A stretch of 64,000 bases of DNA from NCBI GenBank assembly GCA_041821315.1, contig JBGUEO010000010.1, positions 1-64,000 on the forward strand. Reading direction: 5' to 3'. The notes beneath the pieces are model-generated. The model ran no database searches. It had not been told where the DNA came from and was given only the letters and a program-made list of their open reading frames with translations. Within the stretch, counting starts at the first letter, position 1. Each line of letters opens with the position of its first letter. Position numbers and translations under genes: made by a program. This DNA comes from DIGJ01 sp041821315. Its GTDB lineage: Bacteria; Bacillota; Clostridia; Lachnospirales; Lachnospiraceae. Below, piece after piece: positions 51,109 to 59,468 of this stretch.

Positions 51109-52350
51109 CTAAAATATATCCAAATTTTTTGCTAATTTTTCAAGCGATTCTCTTGTTGTGCTATCATTTACCTCGGCGTATATGTTCATAGTTGTCGATA
51201 CGTCTGCATGCCCCATAACTTGCTGAATGACTTTTACGTTCGTTTCATTCTCACAAAATCTCGAAGCAAAAGTGTGGCGAAATATGTGGCAGGAAAATCT
51301 CGGTAATATAACAGGTTCTCTTTTCTGTTTCTTAGCCTTAATTTCTTCCTGTGCATTATGTGCATCAACGATACGCTTAATGGCTCTGTTCACTGCTGCT
51401 GGATTATGCGGATTTCCAAATCGATTAGTAAAAATAAAATTGGTTATTCCATCCACTTTCCTGATACAAAAACCCTCTTGGACCTGTTTCTCATATTCCT
51501 GCTTCAATATCTGATATACTTGTTCCATCATCGGAATCGTGCGAATTCCTGCATCAGTCTTAGGTTTTGAAACCCTAAACTCACAGACATAAGTTTCTTC
51601 TCGTCTTGGATAATATGTTAGACTGTGATTAATGCTAATCATACGTTTATCCATATCTACGTCGTCCCATCGAAGTCCGATCGTTTCTCCAATTCTACAA
51701 CCAGTACCAAGTAACAGCATAAAAAATGGATACCAACTATAAAAAATTGGATTTTCCGCTACATACTGCATAAATGATCTTTGCTGCTCTACTGTCAACG
51801 CATGTTTTATTTTTCGACTTCCTCCATGACGCTTCTTTATTTCTGCATAAGCACCGTCTGTTGGATTCTTTCTAATAATATCATCTCTGACCGCTAATTG
51901 AAAAGTTGGATGTAAAACTGTATTAATGCTTTCAAGAGTATTTACTTGTAATCCGCATTCTGTAATTAAATGATTGTAAAAAGCCAAAACATCTGAATAC
52001 TTTACATCTCCAATTTTTTTCTTTCCAAATCCGTCCTTAATGAAATGATTCCACGTGTACAGGTAATTAGAATAAGTTGTACTTCGTAATTCGGTTTTTG
52101 TAGATAAATAACGGTCGAACACATAGTTAAGAGTTGCGCTTCCAGCTACATACACGTCTAATCCATCCATCTGGTTCCTTATTAACATATCTTCTCTTTC
52201 ACGAAGTTTTGCTAAGTTTGTGGAATAGATATATTTTCTTTTGCCAAATGGATCTGTGTAACAGTATGAATATCTGCCTCTGCCCTCACTCTTGCGGTAT
52301 TGCTCACCCGCTCTTAATGCACGTCCTTTACCATCTTTTCGTGCTGCCAT
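51109..52350 (-). CDS. Tyrosine recombinase (integrase) of an integrative element
   Basis: 413 residues, full length: AP2-like arm-binding N-terminus (RKYIYSTNLAKLRERE), SAM-like core-binding domain, catalytic domain with Arg in GTGCRIGETIGLRWDD, HIFRHTFASRF (HxxR), His in MGHADVSTT and the Tyr of NIYAEV. All catalytic residues are present. It closes the module excisionase-like, RHH, integrase, repeat copy 3 and resembles Tn916-type/ICE integrases. Confidence 0.93.
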   Translation of the reverse strand: MAARKDGKGRALRAGEQYRKSEGRGRYSYCYTDPFGKRKYIYSTNLAKLREREDMLIRNQMDGLDVYVAGSATLNYVFDRYLSTKTELRSTTYSNYLYTWNHFIKDGFGKKKIGDVKYSDVLAFYNHLITECGLQVNTLESINTVLHPTFQLAVRDDIIRKNPTDGAYAEIKKRHGGSRKIKHALTVEQQRSFMQYVAENPIFYSWYPFFMLLLGTGCRIGETIGLRWDDVDMDKRMISINHSLTYYPRREETYVCEFRVSKPKTDAGIRTIPMMEQVYQILKQEYEKQVQEGFCIRKVDGITNFIFTNRFGNPHNPAAVNRAIKRIVDAHNAQEEIKAKKQKREPVILPRFSCHIFRHTFASRFCENETNVKVIQQVMGHADVSTTMNIYAEVNDSTTRESLEKLAKNLDIF

Positions 52351-52383
52351 CTTTTCCTCCTCTCGAGGGATAGAGAGCCTGCA

Positions 52384-52557
52384 CTATTTCTGAGCTGATA
52401 AAATATTCAATTTTACGCTCATTTTAATCGCTTGCGTTATAGACATTTCATGATTCGCTGCATACTCTAGCAATATCTCATATTCTTCTTCGGTAAACCG
52501 AATACTGATTTTTCTATCCAATGGATTATCGCTCTTAGGTCTACCTGTTCTTGCCAT
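52384..52557 (-). CDS. Ribbon-helix-helix (CopG-like) protein
   Basis: 57 residues from ATG 52557, which has GAGGTGCAAC upstream. GRPKSDNPLDRKISIRFTEEEYEILLEYAANHEMS is a RHH DNA-binding pattern. Lying just before int, it may be an accessory factor or regulator of integrase. The longer open frame to 52641 has no ribosome binding site. Confidence 0.75.
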   Translation of the reverse strand: MARTGRPKSDNPLDRKISIRFTEEEYEILLEYAANHEMSITQAIKMSVKLNILSAQK

Positions 52558-52643
52558 GTTGCACCTCCTCATATCATGATTATACTTTTTGTCCGTCAAT
52601 AAGTCAAGCATAATAGTACAATATTCTCCATACCTCTTCATAT

Positions 52644-52844
52644 TTATTTATAGAAACTATTTTCCGTTATTCTAAATGTCTCCAAATACTCGTCGAGGAC
52701 ATCTAAATTGACTAATACAAGCTGATTTATCTTATAACAAGCTTTCGCATCTTTGGCTAGTTCCTGGAATTTTGTCAATCCCATCGAATACATCTCTGCG
52801 CCTTCTTTATATCTCACAAATCTTCTTTCTTTATTTTGCTTCAT
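52644..52844 (-). CDS. Excisionase-like small HTH protein (DUF6462-like)
   Basis: 66 residues, paralogue of the 50.5-kb protein, with RYKEGAEMYSMGLTKFQELAKDAKACYKINQLVLVNLDVLDEYLETF. Overlaps the end of the MazF-like gene by 14 bases and is transcribed toward int, so it is the probable directionality factor of the element. Confidence 0.75.
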   Translation of the reverse strand: MKQNKERRFVRYKEGAEMYSMGLTKFQELAKDAKACYKINQLVLVNLDVLDEYLETFRITENSFYK

Positions 52845-53262
52845 TACGATATGCCAGCTCCTCCCTTGCCAATCTCTTTACTGTATCCCACAAATCAAGC
52901 TGTGTAATCAGTGATTTATCAATTGCATCCATTACTTTAGAATCCACGGTAATATAACCAATCGTTCCTCTAATAGATGATTTCGGTACCGTCTGCATAT
53001 CCTCTGGCATAAAATCCGAGATTTTCTGCAAATGAAGTCCATTGACATCCAATGGATGAATCTGAACATGAACCTTAATATCTTTCAACTTCGAGCTTAA
53101 TGGACATACTGTAATCTGTGGTGCTCTGCAATGGTTACTTGCATCGGCAGAAACAACAACTGCTGGTCTTAAAAACCCTTGAACCCCATTCGGCTGCCAA
53201 CCGAAATCAACATATACAACCTGTCCTCTTTTATATGGCTTATAATATCTCCTCTTTTCCAT
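52831..53262 (-). CDS. MazF/PemK-family endoribonuclease toxin-like protein
   Basis: 143 residues. Fold markers: RGQVVYVDFGWQPNG, GFLRPAVVVSADASN, ITVCPLSSKLK, PEDMQTVPKSSIRGTIG, as in PemK/MazF. It overlaps the resolvase-like gene (TAATG). The usual MazE-type antitoxin is not adjacent; the upstream resolvase-like and HTH proteins are in its place. Confidence 0.85.
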   Translation of the reverse strand: MEKRRYYKPYKRGQVVYVDFGWQPNGVQGFLRPAVVVSADASNHCRAPQITVCPLSSKLKDIKVHVQIHPLDVNGLHLQKISDFMPEDMQTVPKSSIRGTIGYITVDSKVMDAIDKSLITQLDLWDTVKRLAREELAYRNEAK

Positions 53263-53648
53263 TAAACTTCCTCCCTTGTTTTCACATCCATTCCAAGGAT
53301 GCCTTCATCTACAGTAACAATCACTCCACCTGCTGCTTTAATTTTTCCAACCTTGTAATATGCGTCGGGAATATCATTAGATACTGCCATCATATTTGCA
53401 ATTACTACGCCTTCCACTCTCTTCTGACGAATTAGCTGTGTAATCTTTTCAAATTGTTGGTTACAGTCACCCTGTCCCAATCCGTTACGACGCATAAGTC
53501 CAACAATTTCAATATTATGTGCTCTACAATACTCTCTAATATAACGTTCCTGGTTCTTTTCACGCTTTTCCGTCTCCCACAAAGGTCCTGTAGTTGATAA
53601 ATATGCAATAACTTCAATAACAGATTCTTTCTTCTTTCTTCTGCTCAT
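53262..53648 (-). CDS. Single-domain resolvase-fold protein, catalytically degenerate
   Basis: 128 residues from ATG 53648 (GGAGGTCATATT). It follows the serine recombinase N-terminal domain (VIAYLSTTG, YCRAHNIEIVGL, VEGVVIANMMAVSNDIPDAYYKV, GVIVTVDEGI) but has no DNA-binding or zinc-ribbon region, and the usual Arg of RxSR is not kept. Coupled to mazF. Perhaps a regulator or decoy rather than a recombinase. Confidence 0.6.
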   Translation of the reverse strand: MSRRKKKESVIEVIAYLSTTGPLWETEKREKNQERYIREYCRAHNIEIVGLMRRNGLGQGDCNQQFEKITQLIRQKRVEGVVIANMMAVSNDIPDAYYKVGKIKAAGGVIVTVDEGILGMDVKTREEV

Positions 53649-53661
53649 AATATGACCTCCA

Positions 53662-54018
53662 CTACGATACAAGCACCGCTGCCTGTTCAATCATAAATTC
53701 AAATGTGTGTCTGAAATAGTCTTGCTGCTCAGATGGTAATTCTGCCAGTTTGCTATCTATTGATCCTTCTTTTTTATCCGTATCTGATTCTTTTTCTTCT
53801 ATATTAAGCAGTGTATTTGCATCACACTGATAAACAGACATCAGAAGATATAAAGTCCTCATGCTCAATCCTCTTCCGCCCTGTTCAATTTGCTTAATAC
53901 TAGAATCACTTAGATCTGTCATTTCACAGACCTGATACAAGGACAACTTTTTTTCTTTACGAATCTGACGAAGATTCGGTCCAATTTCATATCCGTTATA
54001 TTTTTTCAGCATATCCAA
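53662..54018 (-). CDS. XRE-family HTH regulator
   Basis: 118 residues. HTH in NLRQIRKEKKLSLYQVCEMTDLSDSSIKQIEQGGRGLS; the C-terminus is Asp/Glu/Lys-rich then hydrophobic. Start is either TTG (54018, GGAGGT at good spacing) or ATG 54012. First of a run leading to the resolvase-like and MazF-like genes, so a likely regulator of that operon. Confidence 0.8.
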   Translation of the reverse strand: MDMLKKYNGYEIGPNLRQIRKEKKLSLYQVCEMTDLSDSSIKQIEQGGRGLSMRTLYLLMSVYQCDANTLLNIEEKESDTDKKEGSIDSKLAELPSEQQDYFRHTFEFMIEQAAVLVS

Positions 54019-54208
54019 TCAGACCTCCATTCTTCGCTCTTTCTTTTATCATTCCTTTTACTTCTTCATATGCTGCCGATTCCGTTTCATATTTACCAAG
54101 GAAATCACCGCATTGACTGTACACAACAGTTCCCCATTCTGTATTTATGAAATTGCATCGGCTGAGTGCTAGGGGATACCTCCAGCATTTATCAACCTTT
54201 TCTTTCAT
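53996..54208 (-). CDS. Small hypothetical element protein
   Basis: 70 residues. WRYPLALSRCNFINTEWGTVVYSQCGDFLGKYETESAAYEEVKGMI looks like a small mixed alpha/beta protein. It overlaps the next gene by 23 bases. No family recognised. Confidence 0.5.
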   Translation of the reverse strand: MKEKVDKCWRYPLALSRCNFINTEWGTVVYSQCGDFLGKYETESAAYEEVKGMIKERAKNGGLIGYAEKI

Positions 54209-54214
54209 TATTCT

Positions 54215-54625
54215 TCATCGCCCTCTGGTACATATTGGTGCGATGATTACATGCTCTGCGAAATCGACAATTATCATGCCGAAGTACATAGCCTTTTCGA
54301 TAAACTTGTCCAGATCATCTTCGTCAGTTGAAATGTCTGTAATGGACTTTACAAAGATAATGCCTACTTCAGTATTCTCAATCCAATCACTTAATCTGTC
54401 CACAGACTCACGATCAATGTCTCCACCTGCAAATTCATCTATGATGACATCAACAATTTCAACATCTGTTGCATCTGCTACAGCCCGCATTTCAGCTACT
54501 AAAACATGAATCTTATCCTCAGACATACGTGTCTTAATAAAGATAACTCCCTGACCTTTTGGTGCTTTTGATTCATTTGCTTCTGCCTGCTGTTCGTTGT
54601 TCATTCTAAAAATCTTGTGTTCCAT
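54215..54625 (-). CDS. Second single-domain resolvase-fold protein
   Basis: 136 residues. After a 25-residue polar leader, IFIKTRMSEDK aligns with the RVS catalytic segment of serine recombinases (Arg and Ser kept), then IVDVIIDEFAGGDIDRESVDRL matches the D-G-SG-DR region, but the later RxSR motif is ITDIST and no DNA-binding domain follows. With the protein at 53.3 kb it makes a pair of stand-alone resolvase folds. Confidence 0.55.
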   Translation of the reverse strand: MEHKIFRMNNEQQAEANESKAPKGQGVIFIKTRMSEDKIHVLVAEMRAVADATDVEIVDVIIDEFAGGDIDRESVDRLSDWIENTEVGIIFVKSITDISTDEDDLDKFIEKAMYFGMIIVDFAEHVIIAPICTRGR

Positions 54626-54782
54626 AGTAATCTCCTATTCTACTTTTGATTAGGAGAGCTTCTGCGCATCCACTCTCAAGTGGTGTGCTCCGTCAAGCAC
54701 ATATATATCATAAAACACAGAGAGTTTTTTATCTCGACTGCGTAAGTCGTATTTCTGTTCACAACACGACCTTGGAAGTCGT

Positions 54783-55124
54783 CTATTTAAAAGCAGCTAA
54801 GAGAATTCTCTCTGCTCGCTCTAATTCTTCCTTACTTAATCCATTTAATATTTCAGAAATGCTTTCATGCTTCATTTGACTTGTATCTCCATATAAAATG
54901 TAGTCAGCTGTCACGTCTAATGCCTGGACTATTGCATTTATATGTTCTGTTTTTACAAGTAACGCTCCACGTTCGATTCTTCGATATTGCTCATAGCTTA
55001 ACCCAACAAAGTCTGCCATTTCCTGCGAAGAAATCTGTGCGGATTCACGAGAAGCTGTTATTCGTTTTGCAATTTCCATTTTTTGATTATCATCAATAAC
55101 TTTTAACAGCTTCTCGTGAAGCAT
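54783..55124 (-). CDS. XRE-family HTH regulator
   Basis: 113 residues: RITASRESAQISSQEMADFVGLSYEQYRRIERGALLV is the HTH, followed by TADYILYGD as in phage-type repressors. Preceded by a GGAGGT ribosome binding site. Between it and the resolvase-like gene lie 150 bases with small hairpins but no gene. Confidence 0.8.
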   Translation of the reverse strand: MLHEKLLKVIDDNQKMEIAKRITASRESAQISSQEMADFVGLSYEQYRRIERGALLVKTEHINAIVQALDVTADYILYGDTSQMKHESISEILNGLSKEELERAERILLAAFK

Positions 55125-55190
55125 GAAATCACCTCCTTTCCACCCTGGGTAATGCCTTTTAGATTATGTATTTGCCTTTAAATATCATGT

Positions 55191-55370
55191 TTAAGATACT
55201 TTTAATTCTTTTTTCAGTATTACTCTGATTAAAGAATACTTGCTACCAAACTGATTCCCTGACGCGTTTTTTAATTTCATTTTATATGCAGATTTGAACA
55301 TCTCATAACCACCAGCGTCGGAAGATTTCATTCCATATTTTTTTAATAATGACTGAGACAGAAACACAAA
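55191..55370 (-). pseudogene. C-terminal fragment of an unidentified protein
   Basis: The minus strand reads FLSQSLLKKYGMKSSDAGGY, then MFKSAYKMKLKNASGNQF up to VILKKELKVS and a stop, with protein-like composition but no start or ribosome binding site; the upstream part is in another frame. Between 55371 and 55649 I see nothing supportable. Confidence 0.35.
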
Positions 55371-55649
55371 CGTTGTTATTCAATCCCGCTTCTGAATCTA
55401 ATAAGGTAAAAAAATCTTCTTGTGTATTAACCTGACTATTTTTCTTTCACAATCTATGGTACAAACAAGCTGTCAGCTGATTACATAAAAACATATCAAC
55501 ACAGTTCACCCTAAAAAATCTTTCATATTTATATATAAAAAGTCCAACTTTACTTGCTGATTTTGAACTATAAACCCAGCAAGCATAAAAACAATTACAA
55601 TCCATCAGAATATATTCCAGTTGTAATAAGTGTAATTTCTGTGGTACGA

Positions 55650-55670
55650 TATATTCAAATCTCGAATATA
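55650..55670. promoter_or_regulatory. Palindromic operator candidate before the XRE gene
   Basis: TATATTC-AAATCTC-GAATATA is a perfect 7-bp inverted repeat 43 bases before ATG 55713, in the divergent intergenic region, fitting autoregulation by the XRE protein. Confidence 0.5.
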
Positions 55671-55712
55671 CATTATTTTTCTGAATAATTATTATCGAAA
55701 GGAGTATTACCC

Positions 55713-56345
55713 ATGTCTAATTTTAATAGAGATATTCTGATTGAGAATATCAGTAAATTAATGGCTGATAACAACATGTCCCAAAAGCAACTCGGTGAGA
55801 TACTGGGGATGTCACAACCAAATGTAAACCATGCATTGAACCCTAAGCAAAAGAAGTGCTTCACACTGGATCAGATAGTGGGAATAGCAAAACACTTCCA
55901 CATATCCATTGACGAAATAGTTCATGGCAGAAAACCTCGTGACTTTTCAACCGGTCCACGAGCTACTGCTGCTTTTCTAGCGAACCTAATCGCCAAACAC
56001 GATATAAAGTGTTTTGACCATAAAGTCACTGATGATATTTTTGAGATGGACTATGTTGGAAATGGTTTTCAGATGTTCCCTTCCTGCGTTCATAAAACTG
56101 AAGAACTGACTTACAATGCATTTTATCTTCCAAGTTATTGGGAGGTTCCAGATAACCCTCAAACTGAGAATGAACATGAAGCCTTATCCGAAGCTACACA
56201 ATGTGGAAACGATACCTCTATGAAGCAGGTAAATGACTTTCTGCATCATTTCTTGGGAATCCAAGCCGCCTACGAACAGGGAAGTCTTTCAGCAGATACC
56301 TACCAGACAGTTCTTGAAGATCTCCTAACCCATCTTAGGGAATAA
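55713..56345 (+). CDS. XRE-family HTH regulator with C-terminal domain
   Basis: 210 residues. N-terminal HTH (LMADNNMSQKQLGEILGMSQPNVNHALNPKQK, then LDQIVGIAKHFHISIDEI) plus a 130-residue C-terminal part of unknown fold. Good GAAAGGAG ribosome binding site. It is the first of two adjacent plus-strand regulators in an otherwise minus-strand element, as in lysogeny-type control regions. Confidence 0.82.
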   Translation: MSNFNRDILIENISKLMADNNMSQKQLGEILGMSQPNVNHALNPKQKKCFTLDQIVGIAKHFHISIDEIVHGRKPRDFSTGPRATAAFLANLIAKHDIKCFDHKVTDDIFEMDYVGNGFQMFPSCVHKTEELTYNAFYLPSYWEVPDNPQTENEHEALSEATQCGNDTSMKQVNDFLHHFLGIQAAYEQGSLSADTYQTVLEDLLTHLRE

Positions 56346-56430
56346 TTTATCTGTTGTAATTAGAGGTTATCACGGATATAATGAATACTGTTATATGCTA
56401 ATTCTGTGATATTTTTATAAGGATGTGATT

Positions 56431-57180
56431 ATGATGAATACAACTATATTTACCGAAAAATTGGTTGAATGTCGTAAGCGAAAATACTCTAGCCAACAAG
56501 CATTCGCCGATGCATATATGGAGAGATTTGGTCTTATACGCCAGGGAAAAAAATCAATCGATAATAATATGTTTGGTACAATACAAAAATGGGAACAGGG
56601 AAAATCAGAACCAACAGCCAGCGTTCTTGCGAACATATGTGATCTACTTGAATGCGATGCTGATTATCTCCTCGGACGTATCAGTGAAAGAACACATGAT
56701 ATATACGATGCACAACTCTACACTGGGCTATCATCTGCTGCCTTAGAGCAACTTCATGAATATCGTGAAAATCTCCTAGTCCAACCCGATCCAGAAGAGA
56801 TATATGAATTACAGGAAGATTGGACTTCTCACAAGTTCTATCAGTCATTCGCACTTTTTCTTATTGATGAGCTGCTTGTTGGTAGCCAAAATCACCATTT
56901 ATCTGCTTATGTCCTAGATACCTTATATTCGAAAATTGTAGAGAATGGATTCTATGTAAAAAGCACTGACTATATTTCCGAAGATGACTCAGATGATTGT
57001 ACCGAAGAAGATAGAATCAAATGGGCTGCCCGGGACCATAGAGAAATTGACATAGCTGCATTCCATATAACAAACAATGTACGTGATATTATTGTCGAAA
57101 ATGCAATTCAAAACAAATTACCACCTGCGCTGTATGTTGATCAATCTAAAGACTGCTATGTACTAACCATAAAAAAATAA
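56431..57180 (+). CDS. XRE-family HTH regulator, larger
   Basis: 249 residues from ATG 56431 (AAGGA seven bases upstream; GTG 56425 is an alternative). HTH with an unusually long loop (YSSQQAFADAYMERFGLIRQGKKSIDNNMFGTIQKWEQGKSEP), then LANICDLLECDADYLLGR and a C-terminal acidic domain. 79 bases after the first regulator; a hairpin (56368-56411) lies between. Confidence 0.8.
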   Translation: MMNTTIFTEKLVECRKRKYSSQQAFADAYMERFGLIRQGKKSIDNNMFGTIQKWEQGKSEPTASVLANICDLLECDADYLLGRISERTHDIYDAQLYTGLSSAALEQLHEYRENLLVQPDPEEIYELQEDWTSHKFYQSFALFLIDELLVGSQNHHLSAYVLDTLYSKIVENGFYVKSTDYISEDDSDDCTEEDRIKWAARDHREIDIAAFHITNNVRDIIVENAIQNKLPPALYVDQSKDCYVLTIKK

Positions 57181-57181
57181 A

Positions 57182-57238
57182 AGAGCCAAAATAGTTTATT
57201 CCAATGGTTTATCCATTGCTCTAAACTACTCTGGCTCT
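57182..57238. terminator. Terminator between convergent genes
   Basis: AGAGCCAAAATAGTTTA pairs with TAAACTACTCTGGCTCT, with an inner CAATGG/CCATTG hairpin; on the minus strand a T-rich run follows. Separates the XRE gene from the minus-strand genes. Bases 57239-57422 hold nothing I can support. Confidence 0.65.
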
Positions 57239-57422
57239 CTCATAGATGGTTTCCAATCCATCCGGTTTGCTCATAAGTAAATTCAAAATATTCAATTCAG
57301 TTACTGACTCCCTCTGGCATGTCAATATGATTAAGGGCTTATTCCAGCACAATACTTCTCCGGTGGGTTTTTCCGTGTGAATACTATGGCCATATCGCAG
57401 GGTCGTCTAACATTTTTCGTTC

Positions 57423-57617
57423 TTATTTTTGATTATTCTGTATCTTCCCACGGCCAGTCTTCGCTGTAGTAGGATTATATATTTGTGCCATGAAGTTAGC
57501 AACAGAAATCGTTTTTCCTTTTGGTCCTTCAATAATAAGTTCACCATTAGTCCCTTCATGTCTCATGCAAAATTTACTACCATCATCTGCAAAAATTGGA
57601 TAATCCGTTTTCGTCAT
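57423..57617 (-). CDS. Small hypothetical protein
   Basis: 64 residues from ATG 57617 (GGAGGATT upstream). TKTDYPIFADDGSKFCMRHEG, then ELIIEGPKGKTISVANFMAQIYN. It resembles a small beta protein. It starts 13 bases after the 353-residue HTH protein and is probably co-expressed with it. Confidence 0.55.
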   Translation of the reverse strand: MTKTDYPIFADDGSKFCMRHEGTNGELIIEGPKGKTISVANFMAQIYNPTTAKTGRGKIQNNQK

Positions 57618-57630
57618 TCTAAATCCTCCT

Positions 57631-58692
57631 CTAATCTGATATATCAAACATTATAGCGTCTTGTATATTTGAAATATCTAACCAATTCATCAACCTTAGT
57701 AGAAAATAGCAATTAGGCTGAGTCTCTCCGTACTCCCACTTCTGATATGTTCTTAAATTGGTACCTACTGCTTCTGCTACAGAACTCTGAGAATATCCCA
57801 TCGTTTCTCTGCGCTCCTTCAATACCTTATAATCAAAGTCCATCGTTAATGGTCCTGCATATACTTGATTCCAAAATTTCACACCATCATCCAATTCATC
57901 TTTATAGTATATGATAGTTTTGGGTTTGATCTCAATTTTTAAATAGCCATGCTTTGCTTTTTCACTTCCTCCAGTAATTTTTCCACAGTTAATTATTTTT
58001 AATCCTATCCATTTCATTATTGGATCACCTTTTTCATCACATGGAAAAACACCTTCAAACTCTAATACTGCACCATTTCTTTGGTATGGTTTTTCCATAT
58101 GCATATCCCACTCCGGAATAAGAATCATGGGTTCCAACCCAGATGCTTCTCTTGCATGATTATATGCAACAATAAAATTGTATGGCATCAAATTGTCCCA
58201 TCCCAGCTTTTCACAAAGATGAAGGTATTCTACCCATTCAAAAAAATACTCTTCTTTAACTAAACTGGTCTGCTCGGTAATATAGTTGAAGATATAATAT
58301 GGACTAATTTGCTTTTCATAAAACAGATACTCAAAATCAAGGTATATTTTTTCTAACGTTATTTCCCCTATTTTGATTTCTTTCCACTTACTTCTTAACA
58401 CATCTCCTATCGTTTCACCATGAGTGTCAATTTCTCCATTCCATGAATAGAAGTAAAATGGAACTCTCCTTACAAATATGTCCACCGAAACCGGTTCATA
58501 CCCGTCTTCATCATCGAGCATCATATCATGAGCTTCCTTACGATTAAGGTTTTTGTTCTTCCTATCTACATAATCGAATACTTCATTACCGACTATTTCA
58601 TGTAAGTTCAAATATTTTTTTAGTTTCTCTGTGTCAAAATAATCATTATTCACATAGTCGTCAATTATCTTTATTTGTTCTTCTATCAACAT
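57631..58692 (-). CDS. Unknown protein with C-terminal XRE HTH
   Basis: 353 residues from ATG 58692 (GGAGGTATAGCT). The first 270 residues are acidic and not recognised (HDMMLDDEDGYEPVSVDIFVRR, YLFYEKQISPYYIFNYI). The last 65 form an HTH (LKERRETMGYSQSSVAEAVGTNLRTYQKWEYGE), an unusual C-terminal position. It could be a regulator whose N-terminus senses or degrades something, or the HTH half of a toxin-antitoxin fusion. Confidence 0.65.
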   Translation of the reverse strand: MLIEEQIKIIDDYVNNDYFDTEKLKKYLNLHEIVGNEVFDYVDRKNKNLNRKEAHDMMLDDEDGYEPVSVDIFVRRVPFYFYSWNGEIDTHGETIGDVLRSKWKEIKIGEITLEKIYLDFEYLFYEKQISPYYIFNYITEQTSLVKEEYFFEWVEYLHLCEKLGWDNLMPYNFIVAYNHAREASGLEPMILIPEWDMHMEKPYQRNGAVLEFEGVFPCDEKGDPIMKWIGLKIINCGKITGGSEKAKHGYLKIEIKPKTIIYYKDELDDGVKFWNQVYAGPLTMDFDYKVLKERRETMGYSQSSVAEAVGTNLRTYQKWEYGETQPNCYFLLRLMNWLDISNIQDAIMFDISD

Positions 58693-58861
58693 AGCTATAC
58701 CTCCTGTGTTATGTACTATTATAATACGTTTTTTATGGGTATCCAAGATGACTCATTTGTCATATATAACTAGTATTAACATTTATTCTAGCACAAAATG
58801 TCCGAATAGATACCCTAAATATACATATCACTACGACTATATGTGTTAAAATACAAAAATA

Positions 58862-58914
58862 AATCCGGCAGAGGACATAGTCTTCCCGTAGGGATTCATG
58901 TCTTCTGCCAGATT
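58862..58914 (-). terminator. Intrinsic terminator
   Basis: AATCTGGCAGAAGACAT and its near complement ATGTCCTCTGCCGGATT form a 17-bp stem, followed on the minus strand by TATTTTTG. Ends transcription from the 59.0-kb gene. Confidence 0.8.
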
Positions 58915-58984
58915 GAGAAAAGGTTTGTCACATTAATATGACAAATTTCGCCCGGCTTGTCTCACTTTCATTTCTACTGAACAG

Positions 58985-59368
58985 CTAATTAATACCAGCG
59001 TCCTTACACCAAGCAAACATATCATTCTCTACAACAACAGTATACTTATTCCCAAAATCGGATATTGCAGTTTCAAGATGAACCTTCTCTGGTCTACAGG
59101 CTTCCAAAGCACATCGTCTTTTTTCAGTAAGCTTCTTCCCTCTATCTTTGAAATAGCGATCGATTCTTACTGATGCAGTCTCACCATTCTTTGTTTCAAC
59201 AAATAAGTAGTAGTGCGATGCAGTTACTTCAGTTGCATTACCAAAGCCAAGCGGATTAACATGTGCACCTCTTTTGTTGTAGTGGGGCTGCTCTCCTCTT
59301 TTATGCTTCTGTGTTACAGAAAAACTTCCTGGTTCATAATATGTTCCTAACGTTTTTACTTTTCCCAT
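58985..59368 (-). CDS. Hypothetical element protein
   Basis: 127 residues, basic. SVTQKHKRGEQPHYNKRGAHVNP, HYYLFVETKNGETASVRIDRYFKDRG and KYTVVVENDMFAWCKDAG. Similar small proteins are common cargo in clostridial ICEs (memory only). Standing alone between a terminator and the 640-residue gene. Confidence 0.55.
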   Translation of the reverse strand: MGKVKTLGTYYEPGSFSVTQKHKRGEQPHYNKRGAHVNPLGFGNATEVTASHYYLFVETKNGETASVRIDRYFKDRGKKLTEKRRCALEACRPEKVHLETAISDFGNKYTVVVENDMFAWCKDAGIN

Positions 59369-59468
59369 GATATGGCCTCCTTATGATTTATTTAGCATAT
59401 CAGCTATATCATAAGACTATCATGGCATTTTGTTTTCTCTATTCCACCAGAATAGAAGGATTTCATTT

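Noticed and set aside
54640..54782. Small inverted repeats (GTGCT/AGCAC, CGACT/AGTCG) before the resolvase-like gene
   Set aside because: Short stems without T-runs or conserved riboswitch motifs; not enough to call an attenuator.
57239..57422. Weakly protein-like minus-strand sequence
   Set aside because: Frames are interrupted by several stops and match nothing I know.
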